Below are positions 25,551 through 34,753 of a stretch of DNA of 64,000 nt, piece by piece. Under the pieces are notes generated by a model. It saw only the letters and a list, made by a program, of their open reading frames with translations. It made no database searches and was not told where the DNA came from. The stretch's first letter is position 1. Every line of letters begins with the position of its first letter. Source of the stretch: Leucobacter rhizosphaerae (GTDB lineage: Bacteria; Actinomycetota; Actinomycetes; Actinomycetales; Microbacteriaceae); assembly GCF_022919175.1 (NCBI RefSeq), contig NZ_CP095043.1:2914001-2978000 (forward strand), read 5' to 3'. Both the position numbers and the translations under genes were made by a program.

Positions 25551-27935
25551 ATGGGAAAGAAGATCGCCGTCATCGGGGGAGGGCCTTCGGGCCTCTACTT
25601 CTCGGTGCTCGCCAAGAAGCTCGATCCGACGCACGACATCACCGTGTGGGAGCGCAACGCCCACGACGACACCTTCGGGTTCGGGGTGGTGTTCAGCGAT
25701 GAGACCGTCGGCGGCATCGAGAACGCCGACCCCGAGTTCGCCGCCGCGATGGAAGCGCGCTTCGCGAAGTGGACCGACATCGACGTGCACTTCAAGGGCG
25801 AGCGCATCACGATCGGCGGCCAGGGCTTCGCCGCGGGGAGCCGCAAGGAGCTCCTCCTGCTCCTGCAGCATCGCGCGCAGGAGCTCGGCGTCACGATCCA
25901 CTTCCGCACCGAGGCTCCCGACGTGGAGGAACTCGCGCGCGACTACGATCTGGTGATCGCGTGTGACGGCATCAACTCCAAGATCCGTCCGCACTACGCC
26001 GAGTCGTTCCAGCCGTCGCTCGACCCGCGGAAGTCGAAGTTCATCTGGCTCGGGCTGGACCGCGCGATCGAGGCCTTCACCTTCCACGTCAAGCACACAC
26101 CCTGGGGCATCATCCAGGTGCACGCCTACCCCTACTCGGCCACCGAGAGCACGTTCCTCGTCGAGATGCACGAGGACGTGTGGCGCGGCGCGGGTTTCGA
26201 CGCGAGCGAGAGCACGAGCTTCCCGCCCGGGGTCAGCGATGACGCCTCGGTCGCGAAGCTCGCCGAGATCTTCGCCGAGGAGCTCGGCGACGCGACGCTG
26301 CTCACGAACAACTCGAAGTGGATCACGTTCAACACGGTGCGCAACGAGAAGTGGAGCCACGAGAACGTCGTGCTGCTCGGCGACGCGGCCCACACGGCGC
26401 ACTTCTCGATCGGCTCGGGCACGAAGCTGGCGCTCGAAGACGCGCTGGCGCTCGCCGCCAACCTGCACGAGCAGCCCGACGATCTCTCGGCGGTGCTGGA
26501 GGCCTACGAGGCCGAGCGCCGTCCGGTCGTGCTGTCGCTGCAGCGCGCCGCGCAGGCCTCGCTCGAGTGGTTCGAGAACATCGGCCAATACGCGGAACAG
26601 GAGCCGCTGCAGTTCGCCTTCAACCTGCTCACGCGCTCGCGCCGCATCACCTTCGAGAACCTCGGGCTCCGGGATCCGGGCTTCGCCGAGATCGTGCAGA
26701 AGGACTTCGCCGACCGCGTCGGCGGACCGGACGTGCCCGCGATGTTCCAGCCGTACCGGATCGGGACGCTCGAGCTGAAGAACCGCGTCATCGTCTCGCC
26801 GATGGATCAGTACTCTGCGGAGAACGGGATCGTCGGCGACTACCACCTGGTGCACCTCGGCAGCCGGGCCATCGGCGGGGCCGGGCTCGTGATGACCGAG
26901 ATGATCGCGCCCTCCGCGGACGGCCGGATCTCGCCCGCGGACGCGGGGCTCTACACGGATGAGCAGCGGGAGGCGTGGGCGCGGATCGTGGACTTCGTGC
27001 ACACGACGACCACCGCGAAGATCGGCGCCCAGCTTGGGCACTCTGGTCGCAAGGGATCGACGAAGGTGATGTGGGAGGGGATCGACGAGCCGGTCGAGAC
27101 GGGGGGCTGGGAGGTCATCGGGCCCTCCGCGATCCCGTATGGGCCCGGCAGCTTGACGCCGCGAGAGGCGACCCGCGCCGACCTCGACCGCATCACCGCC
27201 GACTATGTCGACGCGACGCGTCGGGCGGCCGAGGCCGGCTTCGATCTGCTCGAGCTCCACGCCGCGCACGGCTACCTGCTCTCCTCCTTCATCTCGCCCA
27301 TCTCGAACCGGCGCGACGACGCGTACGGGGGCTCGCTCGAGAATCGTCTGCGCTACCCGCTCGAGGTGTTCGATGCGGTGCGTGCGGCGTGGCCCGAGGG
27401 CAAGCCGCTCCTCGTGCGTCTCTCGGCCACCGACTGGATCCCGGGCGGCATCACTGACGACGACGCGGTCGAGATCGCCGCGGCGTTCATCGCGCACGGG
27501 GCCGACGGCATCGACGTCTCCTCCGGACAGGTTGCGAAGGAGGAGCGCCCGCAGTACGGCCGGAGCTACCAAACGCCGTTCGCCGACAAGATCCGGAACC
27601 GGGTCGCGGCGAAAGCCGACGTCGCGGTGATCGCGGTCGGGGCGATCTCCTCCTACGATGACGTGAACTCGCTCCTGCTCGCCGGCCGCTGCGACCTCGT
27701 GGCGATCGGCCGGAGCCACCTCTACGACCCGCACTGGATGCTGCACGCGGCCGCGGACCAGGACTATCGTGGGGATGCGGTCGGCTGGATCGATCAGTAC
27801 CGCGCCGGGCGGCGGAAGCCTCCCACCGCCCGCACGGACGCGATCCGGCCCCGTCTCGAGCTCCTCGTCGGAAACGAGACTGCGGATCCCACTCACACCC
27901 GATGGATCGAGGGGAGTACGATCCCGGTGGCGTAA
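25551..27935 (+). CDS. Fused 2-aminobenzoyl-CoA (salicylyl-CoA-type) monooxygenase / OYE-like reductase
   Basis: A 794-residue fusion. Residues 1 to about 390 are a group A flavoprotein hydroxylase (FAD site [11 protein letters not shown], second motif [25 protein letters not shown]). From about 398 ([20 protein letters not shown]) it is an Old-Yellow-Enzyme-like reductase ([28 protein letters not shown]). This is the architecture of 2-aminobenzoyl-CoA monooxygenase/reductase of aerobic anthranilate metabolism; databases also use 'bifunctional salicylyl-CoA 5-hydroxylase'. It would hydroxylate the CoA-bound ring at C5 and, with the reductase half, dearomatise it. This is the best functional anchor of the island. 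Confidence 0.92.
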   Translation: MGKKIAVIGGGPSGLYFSVLAKKLDPTHDITVWERNAHDDTFGFGVVFSDETVGGIENADPEFAAAMEARFAKWTDIDVHFKGERITIGGQGFAAGSRKELLLLLQHRAQELGVTIHFRTEAPDVEELARDYDLVIACDGINSKIRPHYAESFQPSLDPRKSKFIWLGLDRAIEAFTFHVKHTPWGIIQVHAYPYSATESTFLVEMHEDVWRGAGFDASESTSFPPGVSDDASVAKLAEIFAEELGDATLLTNNSKWITFNTVRNEKWSHENVVLLGDAAHTAHFSIGSGTKLALEDALALAANLHEQPDDLSAVLEAYEAERRPVVLSLQRAAQASLEWFENIGQYAEQEPLQFAFNLLTRSRRITFENLGLRDPGFAEIVQKDFADRVGGPDVPAMFQPYRIGTLELKNRVIVSPMDQYSAENGIVGDYHLVHLGSRAIGGAGLVMTEMIAPSADGRISPADAGLYTDEQREAWARIVDFVHTTTTAKIGAQLGHSGRKGSTKVMWEGIDEPVETGGWEVIGPSAIPYGPGSLTPREATRADLDRITADYVDATRRAAEAGFDLLELHAAHGYLLSSFISPISNRRDDAYGGSLENRLRYPLEVFDAVRAAWPEGKPLLVRLSATDWIPGGITDDDAVEIAAAFIAHGADGIDVSSGQVAKEERPQYGRSYQTPFADKIRNRVAAKADVAVIAVGAISSYDDVNSLLLAGRCDLVAIGRSHLYDPHWMLHAAADQDYRGDAVGWIDQYRAGRRKPPTARTDAIRPRLELLVGNETADPTHTRWIEGSTIPVA

Positions 27936-28013
27936 TCGCATGACCCAGCACCAGACCGGGGTGCGCACCACGCGGCACCCCGGGCGCATCCATCTCAACG
28001 AGGAGAACCCAAC

Positions 28014-28787
28014 ATGAGTACCACTCTGGACATCGCAACCGCCCTCGCATCGGGCACGGTCCGCATCGTCGACCTGACCAATCCGCTGTCGTCCGAGACG
28101 CCGACGCTGCGGCTGCCCGACCCCTTCGCGAACCTCATCGACTTCAGCCTGGAGGAGGTCAGCCGCTTCAACGACCCTGGGCCGCTCTGGATGCACCACA
28201 ACATCCACACCGGCGAGCACATCGGCACGCACCTCGACGCCCCCGTGCACTGGATCAGCGGCAAGGACGGTCTCGATGTCGCCAGTATCCCGCCCGCCCG
28301 CCTCGTCGGTCCCGCCGTGGTGCTCGACTTCACCGCGCAGGTGGCGGAGAACCCCGACTACCTGGTGACGGTCGAGGACATCCGGGCCTGGGAGGCCGAC
28401 CACGGCGCGCTGCCCGAGAACGGGTGGGTGCTCTTCCGCACCGGGTGGGATCGTTTCGCGAGCGACCGCGAGGCGTTCCTGAACACCGACGAGACCGGAT
28501 CGCACACGCCCGGTATGACCGCGGAGACCGCGAAGTGGCTGGCGGAGGAGACGAAGATCTCGGGTGTCGGCGTGGAGACCGTGGGGATCGACGCGGGGCG
28601 CGGGGCGGAGCTCGATCCGCCGTTCGCCGCCCACTACCACCTGCTCGGCAACGACAAGTACGGCATCACCTCGCTGCAGAACCTCGGCGAGTTGCCGGCG
28701 ACCGGCGCCGTGATCATCGTCGCGCCGCTGCCGATCGTCGGCGGCGGTGGCAGCCCGTCGCGCATCTACGCGCTGATCGACGCATAG
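28014..28787 (+). CDS. Cyclase-family amidohydrolase (isatin hydrolase / kynurenine formamidase-like)
   Basis: A 257-residue metal-dependent hydrolase of the cyclase family. The signature HIGTHLDAPVH supplies His69, His73, Asp75 and His79; GIDAGRGAEL and HYHLLGND complete the site. Characterised relatives open cyclic or formyl amides: isatin hydrolase and kynurenine formamidase. GAGGAG precedes ATG 28014. No tryptophan dioxygenase or kynureninase gene is in the window, whereas an indole-type monooxygenase is, so isatin hydrolysis is favoured here by context. Confidence 0.87.
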   Translation: MSTTLDIATALASGTVRIVDLTNPLSSETPTLRLPDPFANLIDFSLEEVSRFNDPGPLWMHHNIHTGEHIGTHLDAPVHWISGKDGLDVASIPPARLVGPAVVLDFTAQVAENPDYLVTVEDIRAWEADHGALPENGWVLFRTGWDRFASDREAFLNTDETGSHTPGMTAETAKWLAEETKISGVGVETVGIDAGRGAELDPPFAAHYHLLGNDKYGITSLQNLGELPATGAVIIVAPLPIVGGGGSPSRIYALIDA

Positions 28788-28795
28788 GGGCCGCC

Positions 28796-29194
28796 ATGTC
28801 GCGCACGGTCATCAACCCGCCGGAGATCCATCCTGCGCCCGGGTTCAGCCACCTCACGATCGCGCCTCCGGGTACCACCGTCTATGTTTCCGGGCAGATC
28901 GCCCTCTCGCGTGATTTCCAGGTGATCGGTCCGGGGGACCTGGCGGAGCAGACCCGGGCGGCGATGCGGAATGTCGGAATCGCCCTCCGCGCGGCGGGTG
29001 CGGAGTGGGGCGACGTCGTGCGCCGCACGATCTACACGGTGCACCCCACGGAGTACGAGGTGATCACGGCCGCGATCGAGGAGGTGCAGGGGAGCAGCGA
29101 GCATCCATCTCAGACGATCGTCGGCATTTCCGGTCTTGCGATCGCGGGGCTGCTCATCGAGATCGAGGTGACGGCGGTGATCCCGGCGAGCTAG
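28796..29194 (+). CDS. Rid-family protein 2
   Basis: A 132-residue Rid-family protein (GTTVYVSGQIALSRDFQVI; EVITAAIEEVQG; IVGISGLAIAGLLIEIEVTAVI). As in the first Rid gene the catalytic arginine of RidA is missing (SQTIVG at that place). It begins 8 bp after the cyclase stop and is the last gene of the plus-strand operon, closed by a terminator. A deaminase or enamine hydrolase step on a nitrogen-containing ring-cleavage product is plausible. Confidence 0.85.
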   Translation: MSRTVINPPEIHPAPGFSHLTIAPPGTTVYVSGQIALSRDFQVIGPGDLAEQTRAAMRNVGIALRAAGAEWGDVVRRTIYTVHPTEYEVITAAIEEVQGSSEHPSQTIVGISGLAIAGLLIEIEVTAVIPAS

Positions 29195-29208
29195 CTGGAC
29201 GCCGTGAT

Positions 29209-29244
29209 GGGTGTGGTGCTGGCCGCTGGATCAGCACCACACCC
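29209..29244. terminator. Bidirectional terminator between convergent operons
   Basis: Perfect 12-bp stem (GGGTGTGGTGCT and complement at 29233-29244) with a 12-nt loop, between the stop of Rid 2 (29194) and the stop of the FAD oxidoreductase (29254). Only a short T-run follows on the plus strand (GTTTCG). Position between head-on operons supports the call. Confidence 0.65.
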
Positions 29245-29253
29245 GTTTCGCTG

Positions 29254-30840
29254 TTACCGGGTCTTGCCGGTGATGATGCGCTGCGCGACCAGGTGCCCGG
29301 ATCCCGCACCGAGCCCCGGCCCCGGGTGCGTCGCGGCGCCGATGTGCCAGACACCCCCCACCGCGGTCCGGTGCCCCGCCGCGCCCGGGAACGGGCGCCA
29401 GCGGAGGTTCTGATCGAGTTCCGCGGAGCCCGCGTACGGGTCCCCGGAGATCGCGTTCGGGTTCTCTGCGAGCAGGTCCGTCGGCGCGATGATGTCGGTC
29501 GCGAGGATCGACTCGCGAGTGCCCGGCGCGAACGCCTCGAGGCGGTCGATCACGCGGTCCACGTAGCGCTGCCGCAGGTCGCCGCTCTCCCAGCCGCCGC
29601 GCGTGTCGATCGTTTCGGACGCGTCGCCGACGGGCGCGAACGGCACCTCCTGCAGCTGGAGCCAGAGCGTCGCCTGGCCCTGGGGCGCCCGACTCGGATC
29701 GAGCAGACTCTGCTGTCCGACCACCACGGTGGGCCGCGACGGCAGGAGCCCCGCCTCCGCCTGGGCGCACGCGATTCCGGTGCTCCCGGATCCGTCGCTC
29801 AGGTGGATCAGCGGTACCGAGGCGAGCGCGGGATCCTCCCACTGCAGTGGGCGATCCAGCGCGAAGTGGAGCTGCATCGCTGCGCGGCCCGGACGGTAGT
29901 GCTCGGCGCTCCGTCGCTGGCTCGCGACCTCGGGCGACGAGCGGAGCAGCGACCCGTACAGCGCGCCGGGGGACACGCTGGCGAGCACGGTGTCGGCGGC
30001 GATCGTGCCCGACGACGTGCGCACCCCGGTGGCCTTGCCGCCGGAGACGAGGATCTCCTCGGCCTCCTCGCCCGTGCGGATCTCGACACCCGAGTCACGC
30101 AGCAGCCGCTCGAACGCGACGAGGAATTCCCCGGCGCCGCCCGTGACGACGGGCAGGCCGAACTGGTGCATGGCGGCCGCGAACACCGGGATCATCATGC
30201 CGCCGGTGGCGTGATCCGGGCCGAGGCCCGAGTGCAGGCCCCACGGGGTCCAGAGTGCGTCGACCTCCCACCCGGTGAACTTCCGTCGGAGGTAGCTGCG
30301 CGCGCTCGTCAGCGAATCGCGGGCCAACGACTCAAGACCGGCCGCCTTGAGCGCGCGCAGTGCCTTCCACCCGAGCGTGCCGGCGACGCGGTTCGAGCCG
30401 AGCTCCGCGCCGAGCGCCCCGAAGATGAACGGTGCGCGCGGCCCGAACTCGTCGAGCATGCCGAGGTACGCGTCGCGGTCGCTCGCGAGCCCGAAACCCT
30501 CGGCCGTGCGCGCCGGGTCGCGGTACGCGATCGTCGTGCGCCGCTCGCCCTGCACGTCGGCCGTGCTCGCCGTGACGGCGTCGTCGCTGTTCGAGTAGCT
30601 CAGGCCGCGCGCCGCGAGCTCATCGCCGAGCTCGGCGAACGCCGCACTGGAGACGAAGAGCGGATGCCACGAGGAGTAGGTGTCGTGCCGGAACCCGGGG
30701 AGCGTGCGCTCGGGATCCGCGGCGATGAAGCCGCCGATCCGCTCCGCGCGCTCGATGAGTACCGTGTCGATCCCGGCGCGGGCGAGCTCAGCCGCCGCGA
30801 CCATCCCGTTGATACCACTCCCGATGACAACCGTTGTCAT
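29254..30840 (-). CDS. FAD-dependent oxidoreductase, CrtI/phytoene-desaturase-like
   Basis: A 528-residue flavoprotein. The N-terminal FAD motif is VVIGSGINGMVAAAELARAG; the C-terminal HIGAATHPGPGLGAGSG is the flavin-closing motif of the CrtI/amine-oxidase branch. No carotenoid genes are near. It is the last gene of the SDR-monooxygenase-reductase operon and overlaps the flavin reductase gene by 4 bp, so it probably oxidises an intermediate of that pathway (for example an indoline or dihydroxy intermediate). The actual reaction is unknown. Confidence 0.85.
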   Translation of the reverse strand: MTTVVIGSGINGMVAAAELARAGIDTVLIERAERIGGFIAADPERTLPGFRHDTYSSWHPLFVSSAAFAELGDELAARGLSYSNSDDAVTASTADVQGERRTTIAYRDPARTAEGFGLASDRDAYLGMLDEFGPRAPFIFGALGAELGSNRVAGTLGWKALRALKAAGLESLARDSLTSARSYLRRKFTGWEVDALWTPWGLHSGLGPDHATGGMMIPVFAAAMHQFGLPVVTGGAGEFLVAFERLLRDSGVEIRTGEEAEEILVSGGKATGVRTSSGTIAADTVLASVSPGALYGSLLRSSPEVASQRRSAEHYRPGRAAMQLHFALDRPLQWEDPALASVPLIHLSDGSGSTGIACAQAEAGLLPSRPTVVVGQQSLLDPSRAPQGQATLWLQLQEVPFAPVGDASETIDTRGGWESGDLRQRYVDRVIDRLEAFAPGTRESILATDIIAPTDLLAENPNAISGDPYAGSAELDQNLRWRPFPGAAGHRTAVGGVWHIGAATHPGPGLGAGSGHLVAQRIITGKTR

Positions 30841-31403
30841 GAGCCCTCCGAGCTGTGCGTTGTGGTGCCATGATAGCTGCCGCCGTGGAAGACGAGCGGT
30901 GCCGCAGCCGCGTGCGCGTACCGCACGATCTGCCCGATGTAGATGACGTGGTCGCCGGCCTCGTGGCGTGCCGTCGTCTCGCACTCGAACGTGGCGAGGG
31001 TGCCCTCGAGCACCGGGATCCCGGCCACACCCTCGCGCAGCGGCACCCCCTCGAACTTGTCCGTCGCCCCCGCCGCGAATTGCCGCGACAGCTGGTGCTG
31101 GTCGCTCGCGAGCACGTTGATGGCGAAGTGCGTGGCCGTCTCGAACGCCGGCAGGCTGCGCAGGTGCCGGCCGGGGCACCACAGCACGAGGGGCGGGTCC
31201 ATCGAGAGGGAGGTGAAGGAGTTCGCCGTCACCCCGATACGCTCGCCCTCCGGGGTGACGGTCGTGACGACGGTCACCCCCGTGGCGAACTGGCTGAACG
31301 CGGAGCGCAGATCCCGCGGGTCGAAATCTGCGGCATCGACACTGGTACTCATGGCGGATCCCTCCACGGCCGAGGACGTTGACGTCTGAGTGATGATGGA
31401 CAT
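30837..31403 (-). CDS. Flavin reductase, partner of the StyA-like monooxygenase
   Basis: A 188-residue NAD(P)H:flavin reductase (FATGVTVVTTVTPEGERIGVTANSFTSLSMDPPLVLW; TAVKFEGV-like region; HVIYIGQIVRY). It would deliver FADH2 to the monooxygenase encoded 27 bp upstream. ATG 31403 follows AGGAG; a second in-frame ATG 17 codons later (MSTSVDAAD) is an alternative. Gene order monooxygenase-reductase matches styrene and indole monooxygenase systems. Confidence 0.88.
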   Translation of the reverse strand: MSIITQTSTSSAVEGSAMSTSVDAADFDPRDLRSAFSQFATGVTVVTTVTPEGERIGVTANSFTSLSMDPPLVLWCPGRHLRSLPAFETATHFAINVLASDQHQLSRQFAAGATDKFEGVPLREGVAGIPVLEGTLATFECETTARHEAGDHVIYIGQIVRYAHAAAAPLVFHGGSYHGTTTHSSEGS

Positions 31404-31430
31404 GTTCGCTCTCCTGTTCTGGTGTGCCGC

Positions 31431-32672
31431 TCAGGCCGCCGCGCGACCGGCGACCTCCGCCAGGTAGCGCTCGCTGCCGGCGGGATCGAGGAAGTAGTCG
31501 CCGAAATCGACCGGGTCGTTGAAGCCGTTCGCGAAGCGGTGCGCGATCTCGGGGTACTGGGACGCCGCGCCGAGCACCTGCAGCACGTGCGGCGGCGGCG
31601 GCTGCAGCAGCGCGTTCGTCCAGTCGGCGACCGGCTTGATGCGCGCCCAGTACCGCTCGAAGGCGTTCTGCTGGAAGGCACGGTCGTAGGGGAGGTTCTC
31701 GTGGTCGAGGATCGTGTCGAGGTAGCTCTGCGCGCACTTGGATGCGTTGTTCGACCCCTGCCCGGTGATCGGGTCGTTGAGCACGACCACATCGGCCATG
31801 CCGAGCACTGTACGGCCGGAGGGAAGCTCCATGATCGGGTGGCGCACGGTCGGGGCGAAGCGGCCCTGCAGCACCCCCAGGTCGTCGGTGAGGCTCACAT
31901 CGGTCGCGCGCTCGGCCTCCCACGGCAGGTACGTGCGCAGGAAGTCGAGCGAGGCGTCGAGATGCTGCTCGGGCGTGAGGCCCTGCCAGCGATCGAGCGG
32001 ACCGCCGGGCACACCCTCGAAGACGAAGATGTGGCAGTCGCCGCTGATGGTCGCGGCCGGGAAGACGAAGAACTCGCCGACGCCGGGGATCAGATTGAAG
32101 GCCACCCGGGAGAAATCGGGGCTGGGTTCGAAGCCGTGCACGTAGGTGAGGGCGAGCGCACGCTGCGGCTCGGCGTAGGTGCTGCGATCCGCGTCGCGCT
32201 CGAAGGCCCGCGCGATCTCGCCCTTGCCCGCGGCGACGATCACGAGCTCCGATTCGAGCGAGTAGCGCTCGAGGGCCGCGATGTCGGCCTCCTCGAAGAC
32301 GACCTCGCCGCCGTTCTGCTGGAACGTCTCGATGAGCGCCGGGAACTTGATGCGCTGGTCGATCGCGTACGCGGGCTGATCGAGGCGGCCCGCCCAGCTG
32401 AAGAGCTTCTCGCCCGGCTGCTCCGGGTGCGGCACGGTGAAGCCGATCCCCTCGACCGGCGGTGCGTCGGGCCAGAGATCGACCCCCACGGCGCGCTCGT
32501 ACTCGAGGGCCTTGGAGAACATGCACTGGCTCGAGGCCACGCGGCCGGCGCGAATCTCCTCGGGGGTGCGATCCGAGATCAGCCGCACGTGGTAGCCGTG
32601 CATGAGGAGGCCGAGGCCGAGCTGGATGCCGGACTGGCCGGCTCCGACGATGGTGATGTGACGCTGGGACAT
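31431..32672 (-). CDS. Styrene/indole monooxygenase-like flavoprotein (StyA family)
   Basis: A 413-residue two-component flavin epoxidase-type subunit. The FAD motif is IVGAGQSGIQLGLGL at about 8-22, followed by RTPEEIRAGRVASSQCMF, which is typical of StyA/SmoA and of indole oxygenases. Further on come IVAAGKGEIARAF and NDPITGQGSNNASKCA. Members convert styrene to the epoxide and indole to indole oxide/indoxyl. With the reductase, SDR and FAD oxidoreductase of the same operon, an indole or indolic substrate is likely. ATG 32672 has AAAGG upstream. Confidence 0.9.
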   Translation of the reverse strand: MSQRHITIVGAGQSGIQLGLGLLMHGYHVRLISDRTPEEIRAGRVASSQCMFSKALEYERAVGVDLWPDAPPVEGIGFTVPHPEQPGEKLFSWAGRLDQPAYAIDQRIKFPALIETFQQNGGEVVFEEADIAALERYSLESELVIVAAGKGEIARAFERDADRSTYAEPQRALALTYVHGFEPSPDFSRVAFNLIPGVGEFFVFPAATISGDCHIFVFEGVPGGPLDRWQGLTPEQHLDASLDFLRTYLPWEAERATDVSLTDDLGVLQGRFAPTVRHPIMELPSGRTVLGMADVVVLNDPITGQGSNNASKCAQSYLDTILDHENLPYDRAFQQNAFERYWARIKPVADWTNALLQPPPPHVLQVLGAASQYPEIAHRFANGFNDPVDFGDYFLDPAGSERYLAEVAGRAAA

Positions 32673-32790
32673 GGGGTGAGCCTTTCGAAGTGGTGCGGGA
32701 CGTAGGGGTACGGGATCGCCGCGCTGCGGCGGCGTGCGGTCCGGGGTCGGGGTTGGGCGCGGGCCGCAGCGGGATGCGGATCGCGGCGGG

Positions 32791-33573
32791 TTACTCGGGC
32801 GGTGCGAGGAGCGGGATCGCGGGATCGCGCTGCTCCGGACCGAGCGCCGAGTATCCGCCGTCCACGGCGTAGTCCGCGCCGGTGACGAAGCTGGCGGCGT
32901 CGGAGGCGAGGAACGCGACCACCCGGCCGACCTCCTCCGGGCGTCCCAGGCGGCCGAGCATGTGGAAGTCGGCGGCGACACGGTCCGCGTGCGCGAGGTC
33001 GCCGCCGGAGACCGACTCGATGACGTTCGACCAGGTCCAGCCGGGGCTGACCGAGTTCACACGGATGCCGTCCGGCGCGTAGTCGAGCGCCTGGAGCTTC
33101 GTGAGCTGGGCGATCGCGGCCTTGCTGACGGGGTAGACCCAGCGCCCGGTCTGGGCGACCGAGGAGGAGATGGACGTGAAGTTGACGACCGCACCGTGCC
33201 CGCTCGCCGCCAGGTGCGGCCGCGCCTCGGCGACGAGCCGGGCCCCGCTCACGAGATTGATGTCGAGGGCGGTCAGCCAGTCGGCGCGCGAGGTGTCGGC
33301 GCCCTCGTCGAGATAGGTCGCCGCGAGATTCACGACGATGTCGAGTCGGCCGTGGCGTGCGACCGCGCCCGAGACGAGCGACGCGAGCTGTGCGTCGTCG
33401 GCGATGTCGCAGCGCTGGGCGTCGATCCCGGGATCGAGTGCGGCGAGTCCGTCGGCGTCGATGTCGGCGACGACCACGACGGCGCCTTCGCCCCGGAGGA
33501 CGTCGACCACCCCGCGGCCGATCTTCGTCGCGCCTCCGGTCACGATGGCGACCCGGTCGGTGAGTGCGGGCAT
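32791..33573 (-). CDS. Short-chain dehydrogenase/reductase
   Basis: A 260-residue SDR. The nucleotide motif TGGATKIGRG is at 12-21, the catalytic Ser lies in FTSISSS, and the YPVSK motif (about 151-155) provides Tyr and Lys. The usual NNAG is NLAA. The C-terminal FVTGADYAVDGGYS is classical. It leads the four-gene minus-strand operon. In known indole-oxidising clusters an SDR also accompanies the StyA-like oxygenase, where it works on the indole epoxide or dihydrodiol; the parallel supports a similar job here. Confidence 0.9.
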   Translation of the reverse strand: MPALTDRVAIVTGGATKIGRGVVDVLRGEGAVVVVADIDADGLAALDPGIDAQRCDIADDAQLASLVSGAVARHGRLDIVVNLAATYLDEGADTSRADWLTALDINLVSGARLVAEARPHLAASGHGAVVNFTSISSSVAQTGRWVYPVSKAAIAQLTKLQALDYAPDGIRVNSVSPGWTWSNVIESVSGGDLAHADRVAADFHMLGRLGRPEEVGRVVAFLASDAASFVTGADYAVDGGYSALGPEQRDPAIPLLAPPE

Positions 33574-33740
33574 GCAGCTTCTCCTGTTCTTCATCGAACT
33601 GGCGCCCACTGCCGGTGCTCCGGGCGGGTCGCTATGCTTACCCTCAAGCAAAACCGACTCGGGATCGCGCGACTATCCACCTCGCGCCGACCTTATCCGT
33701 TTTGCGCAATGCACCGATGGAGGTCGCGGAAGGGGGAGCG
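33574..33740. promoter_or_regulatory. Divergent promoter region, SDR operon / AraC regulator
   Basis: A 167-bp spacer between the SDR start and the AraC start. It must hold both promoters and should hold the AraC binding site. I see no perfect palindrome in it, which is normal for AraC proteins since they bind direct repeats. Confidence 0.4.
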
Positions 33741-34753
33741 ATGGCGCCGAGAGCCTGGGCCGAGCTTCCCCGTGCCGACGAGTTGCTGAGCTCGCGACCG
33801 ACCCTCCGCGCCGAGACGGTCGATGAGGCCCACGAGACCATCTCCGCGCTGTTCTGCGAGCACGCGCTCGCCCCGATCGAGCGCAGCGAGGTGCGGATGC
33901 AGCTGCGCTCCGTGCACGACGGCGGCGTCGGGATCGAACTGCTCGATTATGGTCGCGCTGTGAGGATCGCGGTCGACCGCGGGCTCGAGGACTTCCACCT
34001 GGTGCAGATTCCGCTCAGCGGCCGCGCGACGATGCACGTCGGCAACGCGGTGGTGGACTCGTCGCCGCAGGTCGCGACCGTGCCGCCCATCGATCGCGAG
34101 TTCGTCATGCGCTGGGGGCCGGCGTGCCGACCCTGATCGTGTACGTGGCGAAGGATCGGCTCCGCGAGATGGCGCGGGCGGTGTACCAGGTGGATGCGGA
34201 TCGACTGCAGCTCGGCCTGCACCTGCAGCTCGGGGCTCCCGCGGGCGCGGACTTCCTGCGCGCCCTCGTGGAGCATCACGACGTGCTGGAGCGCGCGACG
34301 ACGGACGGCGCCTTCGCGCGCAAGCTCAGCGCCGATCTCCTGCTCGCGCGGCTGCTGAACGCGGCTGACAACTCGGTGAGCCGCTCGCTCGGGGCGTGGT
34401 CGAATGCGGAGGCGACCTCGATCCCGCGCGGCGACGCTCTCGTCCGGCGGTTCGAAGAGGCCATCGACGCCGCCGCGACCGAGGGCTCGAGTGTGCTCGA
34501 CATCGCGACCGAACTCGGGGTGCCGCTGCGCACGCTGCAGAGCCACGTGCGGGCGACGCGGGGCACCACGCCGACCGCCATGCTGCGCGACGCCCAGCTG
34601 CGCCGCGCGCGGGCACTGCTCGCCGCGGCTGATCCTCACCGCGAGACGGTCACGAGCATCGCGACGCAGGCCGGATTCGCGCACCTGGGCCGCTTCTCGA
34701 CGGAGTACCGGCGGCGGTTCGGCGAGTCCCCGGCCGAGACGCTGCGCCGATGA
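33741..34753 (+). pseudogene. AraC-family regulator, frameshifted
   Basis: Two overlapping frames give one AraC regulator of about 337 residues. The first frame (ATG 33741 after AAGGGGGAG) encodes the cupin-like sensor half, ending near REFVMRWG. The second frame (from about 34118) encodes the rest, starting PTLIVYVAKDRLREMA and ending in a double helix-turn-helix (VLDIATELGVPLRTLQSHV; VTSIATQAGFAHLGRFSTEY). Adding one G to the GGGGG run at 34114-34118 joins them as RWGAGVPTLIVYV. It is divergent from the SDR operon and presumably its activator. Sequencing error or true mutation cannot be told apart here. Confidence 0.87.

Noticed and set aside
28014..28787. Cyclase-family gene as kynurenine formamidase of a kynurenine pathway
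   Set aside because: No tryptophan 2,3-dioxygenase or kynureninase gene is present nearby. It cannot be excluded by sequence, so only the preference was changed.
29254..30840. Phytoene desaturase of a carotenoid cluster
   Set aside because: No crtE, crtB or other carotenoid gene is nearby, and the gene is coupled to a flavin reductase in an aromatic operon.
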